Source: Sphagnum compactum
Lineage: Eukaryota; Bryophyta; Sphagnopsida; Sphagnales
Direction: 5' to 3'
DNA: 64,000 bases
Assembly: GCA_965153455.1 (NCBI GenBank)
Contig: OZ234497.1
Coordinates: 15,300,302-15,364,301 of the forward strand
Shown here: one piece after another, positions 22,101 to 35,011 of the stretch
Layout of the letters: every line of letters starts with the position of its first letter
How positions within the stretch are numbered: the first letter of the stretch is position 1
Notes under the pieces: generated by a model
Databases searched by the model: none
Seen by the model: only the letters and a program-made list of their open reading frames with translations
What the model was told of the DNA's origin: nothing
Position numbers and translations under genes: made by a program

Positions 22101-25100
22101 TGAGGACCAGGTCAACGAGCTCAAATCTTTTAGTGAAAGCCTCAAGGTACTTTAAAGAGTTGAATGCAGAAGTATTCACATATGCCCTTGTTTTAGCAAG
22201 TTCCAAAAATCGCTGTCTAGTTTTTTTCCCTACATTGTTGTTGGATGTTATTTCATGCATATGAGTGTATTGCCAGATTTCCTTCTATTGGAGAATCTGT
22301 TTTAAGTCCAGTAGTTGGAGTGTTGTTTTTTAAAATAATAATTGAAATGTTTCAGATGTTTTTGAATTGCTAACCAGCATGTTTGATTTGTGCTGTTTTG
22401 CCACTTCTCAGAAGAAGGATCTTGAACAACCCCGCTCCCCAAGATCTCCACGTGAGTTAGTATCCTTAAGCCCACATGCCAGCCTCTGTGGAGGCATCAA
22501 GCTCTTTACTTGGTAGCAACCTTGAATCGTGTTCATTAGTTGGCTTTGAAGGGTTCTTGGGTGATTGCAGCTTGTTTCTTAATGTGATTGACACCTAGTG
22601 AAATCACTATTCAGTTGTGATGGTGGTATAATTGGCTAGTGCATCTCTTCTCAAATTCAAGAACTGCATTTCTGAATGTCATATCCTTGTATGTGAGGAC
22701 TTCAATAATTGAAGGTTCATCTGGAGCCAGAAATATTTCCGTTAAGGGAGTTGCAGCTGCTAACTTGTTCTTTTGCCAATAACAGTCAAAAGCATGTCTG
22801 GCGAGTTTGTCAGAGAGGGATCTGCTCGGCCTGCTGTCACTCAGGATGTAAAATCAAGCCTGGCCCCTCCAACCCCCATGCTTTCAACTGCAGTCTCAGC
22901 CCCTTCCCCTTCATCTGTGCCCCTTCCAACAGGTCTTGGTGCACCTGTCAAGCAGCTCATTGGATCATCGGATTCATCTGGATCTCCATCAGCCTCTGGC
23001 CCACTAGTGGCACCCTCCTCAGTCCCACCACCCATTAGTTTCAGTGCTCAATTGCCCTCATCTGCAGTGGTGCCTCCAGGCCAGTTGGTCTCATCTCCTA
23101 CACTGTCACGTTCTTCCTCCTCTGCTTCTGTAGCTTCAAATGGGGGTGCAGCTGCTTCAAAGAAGTCTACCTTGAACCCAAATGCAAAAGTATTACTCTC
23201 TTCCTCTATCTCTCTCTTATTGTTTGCATTGCGAAGTATTTTAGTCCATGAGCCCCTTGGATTCCTGTTGAAGATTTTCTCTTTGGAGCATGAAGCTAGA
23301 CAGGAATATCTGGGGTGTTCTGACTGGTGGATTGAGTTACAGACTGTTGCTTAGAGTTTGAACTAGTGTTGCTGAGGGTTCAACCTGTACAGATTTTTCC
23401 CCATGTTCTAGTGCCCTCACAGATGTTCCTCAATGTTCTGTTCTGAATAGATGTCTCAAAAAGCATATGTTTCAAATGTAGCCATTTTCCACAAAGAGTA
23501 CATTGAGGCATTGCTAACTGCATTTTTTATTTGGTACCAGGAGTTTAAACTGAACCCAAATGCCAAAGCTTTTACACCAAGCTTCAGCTCTCCAAGGCCA
23601 GCTTCACCAATGATGCAAAGCCCTATCTACATGCATGCCAGTCTACCTCCAGCAACCTCTCTCCAAGGGGTGCCTCTGCAGTACATGCAACAGCAACCAG
23701 TGCAGTCTGCTCAGTTCACGCAGTACCACAATGCTATGGCAGCAGCAGCAGCTGCTGCTGCATCTGGTGCTGGTCCATACATGCAGCAGCCAGGGGGATT
23801 TGTCTCCGGGTTTCCAGGAGGTGGCATGCCACAGGTCCTACCAGGCCAGCCCAGTATGAAGATTCCAGCTCATTCTCAGCAGCAGGTCTTCCTCATTCCA
23901 TGGATATGTCTTGTTCTCTCATGGTCTTCCAATCTAGAGTAGATTTAGCAAACCTGGCAAGGAAATCTCATTATTGTTCTATGTTGTACTCAGGTTGTTA
24001 GTCCTTTTGGACAGCAGCAACAGATACGATACCCATCCCAAACTCCTCCAATGCAACCTGCCTTCCTCCATCCCAATGGCCAGTTGGTAAGAATATTCAG
24101 CTGTATCCTTTAAACATGTCAGATTCTGCCTTTGGACTTTGGAGGAGGCTAGAACAGTAAAGGATGTAAAGATGTTCAAGGGCTCAGAGGACATGATGTG
24201 GTAAAAATGCATAAAACTTGAACAGAATTGTTCTGGAATTCATGGATGATGGTAGGAGGGTCCATGGTGTCCAGGTCTACCAGTCCAAAAGTAGGTACTG
24301 AGTCTGATCCATTAAACCAATCGAGGAAAGAGGTCTCTCTAATCATATACTCTTTCCTCAAATTGGAGGAACTTTGTTGCAAAGCAAGAGAGAGGTCTCT
24401 CTATTAGAGCTGATTTTTGTTATCCTTAGTAGTTTGCATGTCCATAGAGGTGGCCAAGCTTTGTGTGAAAATTATTGAAGTCTATTGTGTGCAAAATGTG
24501 AGATGGCTTCGAAGTGATGGGGTGGTATTTGGCTGGGTGTGTACAGTACCCACCAACACAGATGATGCTTGCACATCCTGGCCAATTGATGTACATACAA
24601 CATTACCCCCAGGTAAAGCTCTGTCATTTCAAGACAAATGTGCTTCACAATGGGTTTCTCAGTCTGAGCGAGCAGTATGTGCATCAATTCTGAAAGTTGC
24701 ATTGCTGACATCATGCTCAACATAGTCCATCCAACTTGCATGGGAAGGTTTGTCATCAAGGGTCTGACAGACCAATTTCTATGCATCAAAATATACATTT
24801 TTTTTTGGCTGCACATCATCTGGAAGAGAATCAACCACCACTCCAAACTGACATTATTATGGCATATGGGTGGAAAGAAGTGCAGTAATGGGCTGTGACT
24901 TGATTTTCTCTGTTCACTTTGGTGAGAAATACTGGAGAGTACTACTGATCCACGTTGAATGTTAACAGGGGATGATGCAGGGACAGCCAGTACCTCCACC
25001 TCAAGGTCCACTTCCTCCTCCTCAACCCTCTCAGCAAAATCAGCAGCAAAAGCACCGCAGTGAGTTCTTCTGACTTTTGCAGTCACATGGTGTAAAATGA

Positions 25101-25427
25101 CTTGGGTGTTCTGGAATTGTCTTAGAGCCTTACATCATGGTCTTGGGAATTGATATGGTTTAAGCAGGTGCAGGCATCCAAGGCATGCACTTTAGTGGTG
25201 CCCCAGGCTCATTCCTTCCCGGGCAGCAGCATCAGCACCAACAGCCCCAGATGCATTTCCACAACACATTGCCAGGTGGCCTTGCTCCAGGTTCAATGAA
25301 TTCTGGGGCTCAGCCCCCTCAAGGGGGGATTCCAAACAGCACAGGTCCAACAGGACAGAATGGAGGCAGCAGTGGAGGTGTTAGGGCAGGAGGCAAAGGT
25401 GCTGCTGGAGGGTTCCAACAACAATGA
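16101..25427 (+). CDS. CID4: Ataxin-2 / CID4-like RNA-binding protein (16 coding exons, 921 aa)
   Basis: Coding exons: 16101-16347, 17729-17869, 18068-18210, 18331-18512, 18721-18898, 19068-19272, 19419-19459, 20118-20279, 20934-21067, 22047-22146, 22412-22451, 22786-23189, 23541-23885, 23994-24086, 24969-25059, 25168-25427. All junctions are GT-AG and phases agree. The start is the ATG giving MSQVQAQPRP; the exon is open upstream to 16,034. The protein has an Lsm domain (about 87-177, CLIGQLVEVQTKNGLVYSGI) and an LsmAD region (about 238-300, WDQFETNKALFGVEST). It then has tandem PAM2 motifs (LNPNAK and KLNPNAKAFTPSF, about 650-672), followed by a Gln/Pro/Gly-rich tail. In this family PAM2 binds the MLLE domain of poly(A)-binding protein, and the Lsm part joins mRNP and stress-granule complexes in the cytoplasm. 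It is longer than the angiosperm CID3/CID4 proteins I recall. It could equally be called CID3. Two introns carry the 260-bp repeat described separately. Confidence 0.92.
16470..16729 (+). repeat. Intronic 260-bp dispersed repeat, copy A
   Basis: Sense copy in coding intron 1 of the ataxin-2-like gene. Landmarks in order: GAATGCTAGCCCACAT, AGCTGAGT, GTTGGGAACTGATGAAGTGAGTG, TCACAAGGTGAAGATCACAC. The 5' half is more diverged than in copy B. Confidence 0.65.
17404..17672 (+). repeat. Intronic 260-bp dispersed repeat, copy B
   Basis: Second sense copy in the same intron. Landmarks: GCCAACATCATGACTGAG, CTGTTGCTTCTGGAA, GGGCAGATTATTGCATA, ACCCACTGTTGGGAGCTGAT, GAGTCAGTGGGTAGTC, TCACAAGGTTATGACCACAC. 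Confidence 0.75.
21560..21787 (+). repeat. Intronic 260-bp dispersed repeat, copy C
   Basis: Sense copy in the 979-bp intron at 21,068-22,046. Landmarks: GCCAATGTCATGACTGAG, GAGCAAATTGTTGTATA, ACCCATTGTCAGGAGATGAT, GAAGTCAGTGAGAGT, TCACAAGGTTGCAATCACAC. Confidence 0.75.
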
Positions 25428-28400
25428 CCAGCAAGGGAATCTCCAGTAGAGAATGGCACTAACTACAAATGATTCATTGAGGGGTGAACAGAAAGCATTT
25501 GCAAGGGCCATCCTGGTGGTGTGTGCTCTGGCTGGTGTGGTTCGTCTCTCCTAACCACTAATAAAAGGCATGTCCCAAAAATGGTCCAACCTACCCATGA
25601 TTGTTGGTTGTTATTTTTCTGTGCCTTGCAGCTTGGTTTTCCTCTTCTTTTCACCTCTTTTCCTGATTGCCTCCTAACTGGTCTCCATTGGCATGGACCT
25701 TTCCTGTTGTCCACTGTAATGTTCTTCCCTCCGGCTTTTCCCTTGGGATAGCAAGTGAAATACCGAAGGAAGAGAGGCAAGAGTATGTTGGAACCTTCTT
25801 AACTATTAGGGTCCTATGCAGATCTTACCAGCTCATTCTACATAGTTTCCTAAGCTTCTTTGTCTCAGGTGGAGATGCTTGTTCTCTGTGGAATCTTCTC
25901 TAGGGCACAGGCTATGTGCAGTGGTGCCTTTTATGTTTGCGCTCCACCCCAATGTCTGACAGTAAGGTAAACATTTTTTGGCAACACTACCATCAACCAG
26001 TGGTATGAGGATTTTCCAAATTTTTTTGGACATTTGTGCCAATTTCCTTCAACAAATTGCTGCACATCTATCTTTGGCAGATAGCTTTATGTATGCGGGT
26101 TTAACACATATAGATCATACAATCTAGGTTTCTCTTTCAACAGTGCAACAGGAATGAACAAATGCAGTAGAGCAGGCTATCCAAGAGCAGGAACAAACTG
26201 TTGTGAGTGATGTTTAATGTTGGTCACCCCGTGCTGACAAGTTGCACAGCGCTGCTTGTGACCAATTCCCTTGAATTCTTTGGTTGTAATCACAGCTGTA
26301 GACATTGTCACCGTGGATCTGTAGTGGAATGCCATTTGAATGGTTACCCTCTTTTTTATTTTCTGGGGCTAAGAAAAATGTCTGATTTTGGTCTCCTAAC
26401 CTTTTTTTCCATTGATTTTGTGTTCTAATATTTGCTTTAGACCACCTTCATCCATGGCCATCCTTGGGTCTCTGCTGATCAAATTGTGAATGCCTGTAGA
26501 AGCTCCCTTAGAATTTATCCCTGCTCCAGTCAATACTGTGAGAGATTTCAAGAATTGGAAACAGGAAGAGATGAAGCAAATGGAAAAGCCAGCCTTTTGC
26601 AGATGGTGTTCGGCCTCCACATCATGCCAGTGGACTGCCAAAGATTTGAGAAGGTTTGAACACAAACCTTGCTTAAAACATTAATTCCTTAATTCTGCAT
26701 GGTGATATCTTGGTGATGAAAACTTGCATTGACCACTTTGATGTGACAGATGAAGTTGATCTGTCTCTTCTAGTTTGAAGGTATTATTTTCACTACCTCC
26801 TTAGAAGATGGGTTCTGGGTTGGTAAATGTATCCATATTTGTTAGTCAAGAAAATCAATTCTGGTCTTAGAAGATGGTCCAATTAGTGTCTTAAGTACTG
26901 CAATCAGATATGTGTTCACTCATCAATGTTTTGTTTCGTTAGTATGTGGCTTCTCAACAGAGCTGCAAATTTCTTCTAGAGACTTGAAAATAGGCAAGTT
27001 GAATGAAACGGTTAGTGGATGTGGTTGGTTGACGCTTCATTAACCACCCCCCCCCCTTTTACTATGCATGTGTGTGGGGGAGGTGGGATGTGGTATTTGT
27101 AATTAGACCTGCATTTTTTGTACGCGTAGTTGGTGGTCAAATGGAGAATGGTATATTGTTTCATGTGTAATGGAAGACACTGGAAACTAGTTGCTGACTA
27201 TACTAGCAAATTCTAACTATACTGTTTTGACTATATGCTATTTGCTATTCCTATACATTGTGTCATTCCATTTCTCAATATGTGTAATATATTAGTTGTC
27301 TGTGTTTTTTAGATTGCCCAAAAATCTTCTGATGTGATTGGAATTCCTTTGTCTAAAATGATTTATTCAATTGATACCTCTTGAAAACAGGATCACTTGT
27401 GAAGGTTCATGCAATGTTGTTCATTGAATAAAAAGCAATGGAAAGCTTGTATGGACGTTTGCAGTTTTTTTTGCTTTTTTTCCCACGATACCTGTATGTA
27501 TGCACCAGTTATCATGTGAAACGAATTGGAAACAAAAGTTATCTGCCAGTATGTTACGTTGTTTAATGCCCTGAGACCAGGTTGTTCCTACATAAGCGTC
27601 CCTCAGCTCTAGCTCCACCTTGTTTAGGTGCTTATTCTGCTTATTTTTGGAATGCCCTGCTCATGGGTTTATGGACTTAACTGCATCCTTATTATATGGG
27701 GCCAAAAGTGTCATGTAGAAATTGACGTAATAATGCAACGAATGCTTAGAGCCCTGATCTTCTTTGAGACTTTGTGAGAGAAAGCAAGTCTATTCTGTGA
27801 AGCCCATTGTGAAACAAGAGTCTTGAGCATCAAGGTGCATAATCTCATACCAATTTTAAGAAGATATAGAAAGGAGTTGCCTAGTTTCAAGCCACTTGGT
27901 TTACATGAAGTATAGGAATGTTAGATTTTGGGCAAAAAGTATGGGATAAACATCGGTGTTAGTGGGAATGTATTAGGGTGGACAACATGCAAAATGCATA
28001 TAATATGATGTAAAATTGTAACCATCTAAAACATTGACCCAAAATTTTCATTATATTTGCAGGCGTTTCCTTGGCAGAACTTTCACTCTGGGAGGTGTAT
28101 CTGAGCCAGTACCTTCCAAATTAGGTCAAGACCCAAGGGAGGGAAGGTGTTCCAGGGTCCTCAAAGAGGGGGACTGGCGTCTTTGAGTGCTCTCTCAAAG
28201 TGTGCCTTCTCCAGCACAAAATGACAATAATAAGGTTCTTTTGGGGGTTAATAAAGTTATCCGAAAAGTAAGGAAAACACAGCACCAGAACCCTGAGTTT
28301 GGTCATACACGGGATGAGATTTTTAAAAAACCTTTTGCAAAAATAAAAGTACATTAGTATTAAAGGGGGGTGGGGGGGGAGTTGAGTATCAGAAAACCGT

Positions 28401-28880
28401 CAATTTCGGTGGTGAATTGAGTTTCATCCTCCATTTCCTTTTTCCTGAGCGCCTCCACTACTGCTACATATATTTTCACGCTCTTAAGAGCCTGTACAAC
28501 TACTACAATTACCCTCGAACCTTGTGCATTAAATGCTGAGTTTCAGCATTTCATATTGGGATTTAATAAAATTTCCTTAAGTTTGGGATACCACTGAAAG
28601 AGGGGATAGGGGCTGAAAGGAGGCCCAAAAGAGAGGATGTAAGGTCCGTCACCCATCCCAGCACTGTTATAGTTGAACTGGGCTTGACTTCAGAGTTCTT
28701 TATGGGACCTTGTTAGATTAATTTAAATTTAATTTCCAGCAATGAAAATCACTCTAAATTCAATGCCTTTTGATGCACTGGTCTAATAATAATTGTGAAA
28801 CGACAAAATGTAGTGGATGAAAAAAACGTTTGTGCTTGGATTGTTCATCCATGAGGGTAACAGCTTCGGACTAACCCTAA
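25428..28880. other. 3' flank of the ataxin-2-like gene, no further gene seen
   Basis: AATAAA at 25,560-25,565, about 130 bp after the stop codon, is a plausible polyadenylation signal. The rest is mixed-composition DNA with poly-C (27,046-27,055) and poly-G (28,366-28,380) tracts. Short frames at 26,490-26,684 (plus) and 27,421-27,618 (minus) show no domain and no splice context. Confidence 0.45.
25560..25565 (+). terminator. Candidate polyadenylation signal
   Basis: AATAAA about 130 bp downstream of the ataxin-2-like stop codon, followed by a T-rich region. Confidence 0.35.
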
Positions 28881-29000
28881 CTCTGTCGTCTTGCGTACAA
28901 GCGAGCGTTGTCGCAACAAACGTACCGTCGCGCTGTTGCTCGTCGTTGCTGCTTTCTTCTTTTTCCTCTTCTTCTTCTTCTCTATGATCGAAGCGAGAAG

Positions 29001-29036
29001 ATGTCATGGCGTTCCTCTAGAACTGCTCTTCACAAG
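29001..29036 (+). other. Possible first coding exon of an unidentified gene
   Basis: ATG at 29,001 gives MSWRSSRTALHK and ends at AAG|GTTGGT. It is preceded by a pyrimidine-rich leader and a CTAACCCTAAC telobox-like motif at about 28,870, which is how the promoter-proximal part of the ataxin-2-like gene also looks. I could not find matching downstream exons, so this may be a decayed gene or a non-coding transcript. Confidence 0.25.
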
Positions 29037-31963
29037 GTTGGTACATACTCCTATTATTGCCTGATTTCACAGTTTTTCTTTCGGGCCGGAGGATCGCGTA
29101 TTATCTGGTTTGTAGCAGCAGCAGCAGTACTGGTAGTAGTAAGCCCAAAGACCCGTTACAGCCGCAGCTTTGTACAGCTTTGATGTGGAGGATTTCATAT
29201 CTAAGAATTTTTTATGGAGATTCGTATAAGGAGGAGGGGAGTGGGAAGTCATTCAGCTCGCATTTTTTCTTTTAGAACCCAATTTGAGGACCACCTTTGG
29301 CAGGAACTCTTTCCGGATGTGGTTTGTGACTTGTAGGTTTCCAGCACTATTGCACGTGTATCTGTGCCCATGATCACGGTTTGATTCAATGTCATTGAGT
29401 CCCGTGTCTTATTGTGTCGCAGCATGATTGAATTGTTATGCGAGATTTGTGTTCGAAACTGTTTCTTTTAGCGTGGATTGATGGTGCTATTGTCATGATG
29501 CTCATCAAGTTCTGGATGATGAAAGTGATACAGGATGGACAGGCGCCTGATATTGTCGAAGCTTGATGTGCTTGCGGGTTGGAGTATGTTTTAGGGTTTA
29601 ATTAAAAACCCTAAACCATCCTTGAATTATAGCAGATCTCCTGTCATTCGAGTTTAGGGTTTAGTGTTGCAGGCTCAGTTCATCAACTCTCGCCAGCCAC
29701 CAGAGAATGATCTGCAATTTGCTTGAGAGTTAAAAAATGTGTTGGTAGGGCAGATGCAGAATGCATTGGTGTTAAGGACAAGGAAATGTGTTGAAACTGT
29801 GCTAAAACTGAAGGTATGTGCCTTTGTAACATGCTTGGCATGTTGGAGTCAAATGCAGTTTTTGTGCAGGATTTAGGGTTTATGTTCTAGGGGAGGTTCC
29901 TGTATGAGTGCATTCTCCTGAGGGAGGGTCACCATCCCCTACTCGTCTCATGTTGGAATCTTATATGCCGGACTTGCCTGTAGCAGCCTAGGAGCCACCT
30001 ATTGAATTTCAGTCCATTGATCTGAAAATAGAATTTGACTTGCTTCTCAAGTGTTTGTAAGGCTTGTGTGTTAAACCAGTGTAGGTATCCTTAGTCTTTT
30101 TTGTGGTGCTCTGTTTGTAATGGAACTGTGCAACCAGAGAACAGCTATCATCTAGTTTTGTAGACTTGCGAACTCTGCAGTGTTTCCTAGCATTTGAATT
30201 GGGCCAGGTTTCCAGTACTAAGGAGGTTGATCTGGTGATCTGGAGGTTGAATAAGTTTGTGTAATTCTAATCTGGGGTGTGGGCTTAAATTTTGGACAGG
30301 TAATCTTTATGTCAAACTAATCTTCACACCACCCTTTCTTCTTTGCAACTATGTTTGAAAAAAGGAAACCCAGTTATTAAAGAGCTGCCTCAACCAAGTT
30401 GCCACTCTTTGGCATTGAACTTGAATTTGAACAGAAACCACATTGAAAATTATGTACAAATCTATCTTTAAAAGAATGGTCAGAGTCAGGCAGATTTTGT
30501 TTGTCTTGATAACTGTTGGGAGCAGATGAAGTCAGTGGGTAGTCATGCCAGCTTGTCACTATTGAAATCGCTCAAGAACGAGAGGATTTCCAATTAATTA
30601 CACAGCAACAAACAAGGAAGCTTGAAAAACTGGAGTCCCTTACAAAACTGTACTGTATTATGGGAGATTACATACATGTCAGAAAAAGTGATGAAATGTG
30701 CAATTAGTTTTACCTTGGGTAGAATTAGTTCTCTTTGTTGGGAAGAGACTTTGCATTTGTCCTGGATTTCGGGATAAACTTTTGGCTTGAAGTGGGAATG
30801 ATTTGTTAACTGTCTAGCTTTCGTCTTTCAGCCTTGTTTCTATTTAATTATTAGATTATTCCATATTGATTTTAGTTTCATTCAAATTTGTTAAACAAGT
30901 TTCACAGGTGTATTATATTTCATGATTTTACTTGAAACATGATATTCATATTTGGAACAAGCTTTGTGCATTTTGTGATTTAGCTAAGATGCACTTGAAA
31001 CAATGGAGGTGAGTATATTGTGAATGAAGCAAAAATGACCATTACAACTGATGACATGAAAACTGGTATACACATCTTGTGCATGCCATTGAAGCTCCCA
31101 AATTTATTTAGGATATTGTGGCCACTATATGAATACCATTGAGGCTCTCAGTTTCTGTAAAGAAGACCACTAGACCACACCAGTTGTTGTATTGATAAGT
31201 TTCAGCATTACTGCTTGGTTCCAACTTTTTGAAAATAATATTGAAGAGTGTGGGTAATGGATCTTGTCATTCCCAAAACTCAAATTAGTAAAAACCTTTA
31301 CTTAGAAGTACATTGCAGAGCATGCTTTCAGAAATCCTACATTCCTAGCGAAAGTCAATTCCAGTAATCAACATTTCTTCTCTGTAGCCTCCTTCCACAA
31401 CAGCACTACACAACAAAGTCTGATATCACAATCATGATCTTAGATGTTGCTATGAAATTCATCATACTCACTGTCAGTGATTGTCATAATATCCAGAAGC
31501 ATTTAATTAATTTGCCATTCGAACCATTAGCAACCTCCATCTACATCTTCTACCTAAAAGTTGCCAACATACAGATACAAAATCAGGTCATGTAATTAGT
31601 CACCATTTCTCATTAATTACAATGCCCAAAAGATTGATATTTAGTTTCCCACCTAACTGACAAACCATTATGAATCAAATTTAAACCTCAGCTATAGTTT
31701 TTTTCTGAACCCAAAAAAAAAAGAAAAAAGAAAAAAACAGAAACTGGTTTTTTGAATTATGTAACAGAAAGGCCAAAAAGATTGAAAATTACAAAGGAAA
31801 GTGTTGAGCTCATCCACCCTAAAAAGTGTCCTTGCAGACAAACAGAGATTGTAACAGGCTGCAGTTGTGATCTCATATCCTACGAAGATGAAGGAAAAAT
31901 TATACCTGGAATGCCGGTTATGGATCAGAACTTTATAAGAGATAAAGTTTACTACCCAGACAA
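29037..31963. other. Intergenic or non-coding transcribed DNA
   Basis: Mixed-composition sequence resembling intron DNA of the neighbours, with teloboxes at 29,593-29,620 and 29,650. It holds a partial copy of the intronic repeat at about 30,480. No exon with recognisable coding content was found. Confidence 0.4.
30480..30565 (+). repeat. Partial copy D of the 260-bp dispersed repeat
   Basis: Contains GGCAGATTTTGTTT, ACTGTTGGGAGCAGATGAAG, TCAGTGGGTAGTCATG and GCAGCTTGTCACT-like sequence, matching the middle of copies A and B. The ends are missing. Confidence 0.6.
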
Positions 31964-34900
31964 CTAATTGGACCAGACATGAACTAGGCCATGCCTATTT
32001 CCTGTGTATATTTCATTCCTCTCCTCATCATAGAAGAGGGCCGTTACATCTTCAAGAGCTTCATGAATGGAGCTTCTGATATTGGAAGAGTTGGCACATG
32101 TTCGAGGCCTAATCCCAACACGCAGGTCATCAGCCCTGATCTTTGCCAGGCATTTCCCTGTCAAAATGTTGCTTATGTTGATGGAGCCCACTGCACATAG
32201 AACACAATGTTCTTGCTGAGCGTTTCACTCTCCAGATCATTCTACAAAAGAGAACTTCCGACAAGCAGCATATAACCTCCTGAAATTGCTGATACTTAGG
32301 AAGACAAAGGACATACCAGCTTCATCTGCAGTTTTGTCTGCATGGGCCTTGCAGTATGAGATAATGAGATCTTGCTCACTGGTGATGTATATGTTATTAG
32401 TGTTACAGTCAGGATACCATAGCAAGTGATCTTCAAATGATGTCACAAGCTCTCCCCGAAAATTCCATACAGCCACTGTTCTGTTGCGGAAGGTTAAAAA
32501 GAGTTGATTCTCATACAAAAATATGAATGCTGATGGTGTCATAAACTCTGTTCTGCTTACTTCTGTGAGCTGCCCATTTCTCACCTGACATTGCAACCCA
32601 TTCAAATAGCACCATCTTCAGTTTATTGCCAAAGTTAAGTAAGTCATTGTCAAGCATTTGAATGTCACATGTTCCAGAAGTGAAGTTGCATTAGACAGGA
32701 GATACTAGCATTACTTAATTAATAAGGTTAAAAAAAATGCACATAATTCAAAAAGGCAAGAAAAGAACATACATCAAGAATCTGCAGGTTCTCATTTTCC
32801 TGCTTTACAAGCAGCTTTTCATTGAATTGCTCAATGAAGTCCACCTTCTTGTTACGGTGCAGCAGATGATTAAAGGCTTTCAACACTGAACCATCCTCAA
32901 TTGACAATATCTTTAATGGCACATGACTTTGTGCCCTATCAAAGATAAGCAGCATGATGCCTGGGCTGATACATTACAATTACAATTATCAGAACTCATG
33001 ACCTTTAAGGAAACTGGTATGTGGACTGGATACTCATAACCTCCACAGAAAACATGAGATTATCTTTGACCACTGAATTTGCATTTTAAAACTAACCTGA
33101 TCTTGATTTCCTGAACATTCTCATCAGAGATGGAATACAGCATGGTGTAGTTTTTCAAGTCAAACACCTTGTATATCCTGTCACAACAACACCCACCTAT
33201 CACATTTCAGTCCAAGGAGGATGCCATGAGATCTTCACAAACACTATCAAACACAGCAAGAACCCCTCTTGATTTTTAACAATGGCAAATCTCCACTTGA
33301 ACAGCATGACACAAATGACCCAGAACACATAGAATGAGAATATGAACAATACCGGTCTTGTGCAGAATATGTGAGCACTTTTCCATTCACATCATCAAAC
33401 TCAACAAAACCAGGCCATCTGAGTGATTCAGACTCAAACAAGGGGAAACCAGCATCAGGCTGGCCTCTTCGAATGTACCTGAAGAAGAAAATTCCCTGTT
33501 AGTGTGACTAACCACACTTCCCATCCCAAGACATAACACACAATAGATCAACATCAACACAGTGTGAAGGAGCTGCTACACATACACACAGGTCTTAAAA
33601 CCCGGGAACCTTAAAAACAACTCCAATAGCTCAGGGCTTGGAGAAGAGTATACGAGAGTCCAAACTTGATGATATGAATGCAATCAAAAATTGTATATAA
33701 TAGGAAACATACTCAATAGGAGTGGTTCTGCACTTCAAGGAGCTGAAGTTGTCAGAAGCATATACTGATACAGTGATCAAGGAATCATTGTTCTTGTTGT
33801 AGAACAAACTGCGAATCACTTCATCTGCACTGATGTTGAGGAAACATATTCTCTTGTTTGTGTCTGGTACATTCAAACCCAGCTTGTAAGTCACTAAAGC
33901 AATCAACAACAATGTGCCCCATAAGACTGGTGATGAAACAATTGGGGATAAGTGCTGCACCTCGGCTAAAAGCAGCACAGATACCAGAATGCGTGAGAGC
34001 AAACACAGTGTCCCTGGCAGCCCCAATTTCCACAATCCGAGACCGCTTCTTGAGAAATGGCAACTTCAGAAAGTGGTGGGCTTTGGGGTCATGTGTGTCA
34101 AACTCTTCCTGCAAAAGCAGCATTTGAAACAAAGAAAGTGTTATACATGAGTTGACATACAGACTGCAAGTATATCCATCTTCTCCAACCGTAGCAGAGA
34201 TGCACCAAGCAAACAAGCTATATCATAACATCATTCAGAAAGCCAATGGTGGACCAACCAACAAGACAGAAAAGACCATGAGTGGAGTGTGTATTGAAAA
34301 CTCAAATATTTGTTGTCCTAAGACGTGAGCTGAACCTTCTTCAACCAAACCTTTGACATCATGAGAAGTGGACCTCAACCTTGATTTGGCTTCCCACACC
34401 TTGAGTAGAATGGGCTCATAAAACTATGGACAGCAATATCCCTTGGAGCACAGAAAAACCTCACGTTCATCTACATATTTTGTAAGCAGCAATTGTTACT
34501 TGGATATAAAAGTGGCCTCTTGATCCCCAGCTAGGGTTACAAATCGCTTTGGAAAAGCTCCAAAAATAGCGTGCAATGGTTGCTGCAACTACATGTGACA
34601 AGATCAAAGCCCGAGTTCAAGCGGAAAGAAAACCCTAGTCAGCACAGCATCGACGAACGGGTACTAACCAAGTCCCTGGCTGAGGTGGGGAAAAAACCAC
34701 ACGAAACCGAGAAAACCTAAGTGGAGCTAAAGAAACGAGTCCTCCTCTCTCCTCCCTCAGCACAAGAAAATTGACCGAGACTTGATCTACACACACACAC
34801 ACACACACACCTGTAAATGAAAGTTCCGAAACTTCTCTTGCGAATTAGTGCGGGTAAAGGCCAGGTTCCCCGCTCGGCTGATCTCCCGCTTCAGGAGCTT

Positions 34901-35011
34901 CCGTACGCAGTTCTTGGTCTCGTCAGGTCGTGTCCTTTTCCCTGCAACTACTCGTCTCGCCGACGCCGGTCGTGGACTACTCTGCATCCTCATCCTATTC
35001 ATCGAGTCCAT
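31964..35011 (-). CDS. Conserved plant WD40-like protein (8 exons, 464 aa)
   Basis: Exons, in gene order: 35011-34811, 34108-33961, 33863-33713, 33478-33353, 33177-33097, 32965-32773, 32584-32317, 32190-31964. All introns are GT-AG and phases agree to give an uninterrupted frame. The start is the ATG of MDSMNRMRM; conserved sequence begins near residue 35 (RKLLKREIS), so the start is less sure than the rest. I recognise a highly conserved plant protein annotated only as transducin/WD40-like. Typical stretches are ICFLNISADEVIRSLFYNKN, WPGFVEFDDVNGKVLTYSAQD, NKKVDFIEQFNEKLLVKQEN and the C-terminal ALFYDEERNEIYTGNRHGLV. It has WD-like strands, for example VAVWNFRGELV and a C-terminal GLVHVWSN. 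It is probably a beta-propeller scaffold; partners and location are unknown to me. Confidence 0.9.
34789..34810. repeat. (AC)11 microsatellite forming the intron-1 donor of the WD40-like gene
   Basis: Eleven AC units on the plus strand read GTGTGT... on the coding strand directly after exon 1 (TTACAG|GTGTGT). The first GT is the 5' splice site, so the donor and the start of the intron are the repeat itself. Confidence 0.85.
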
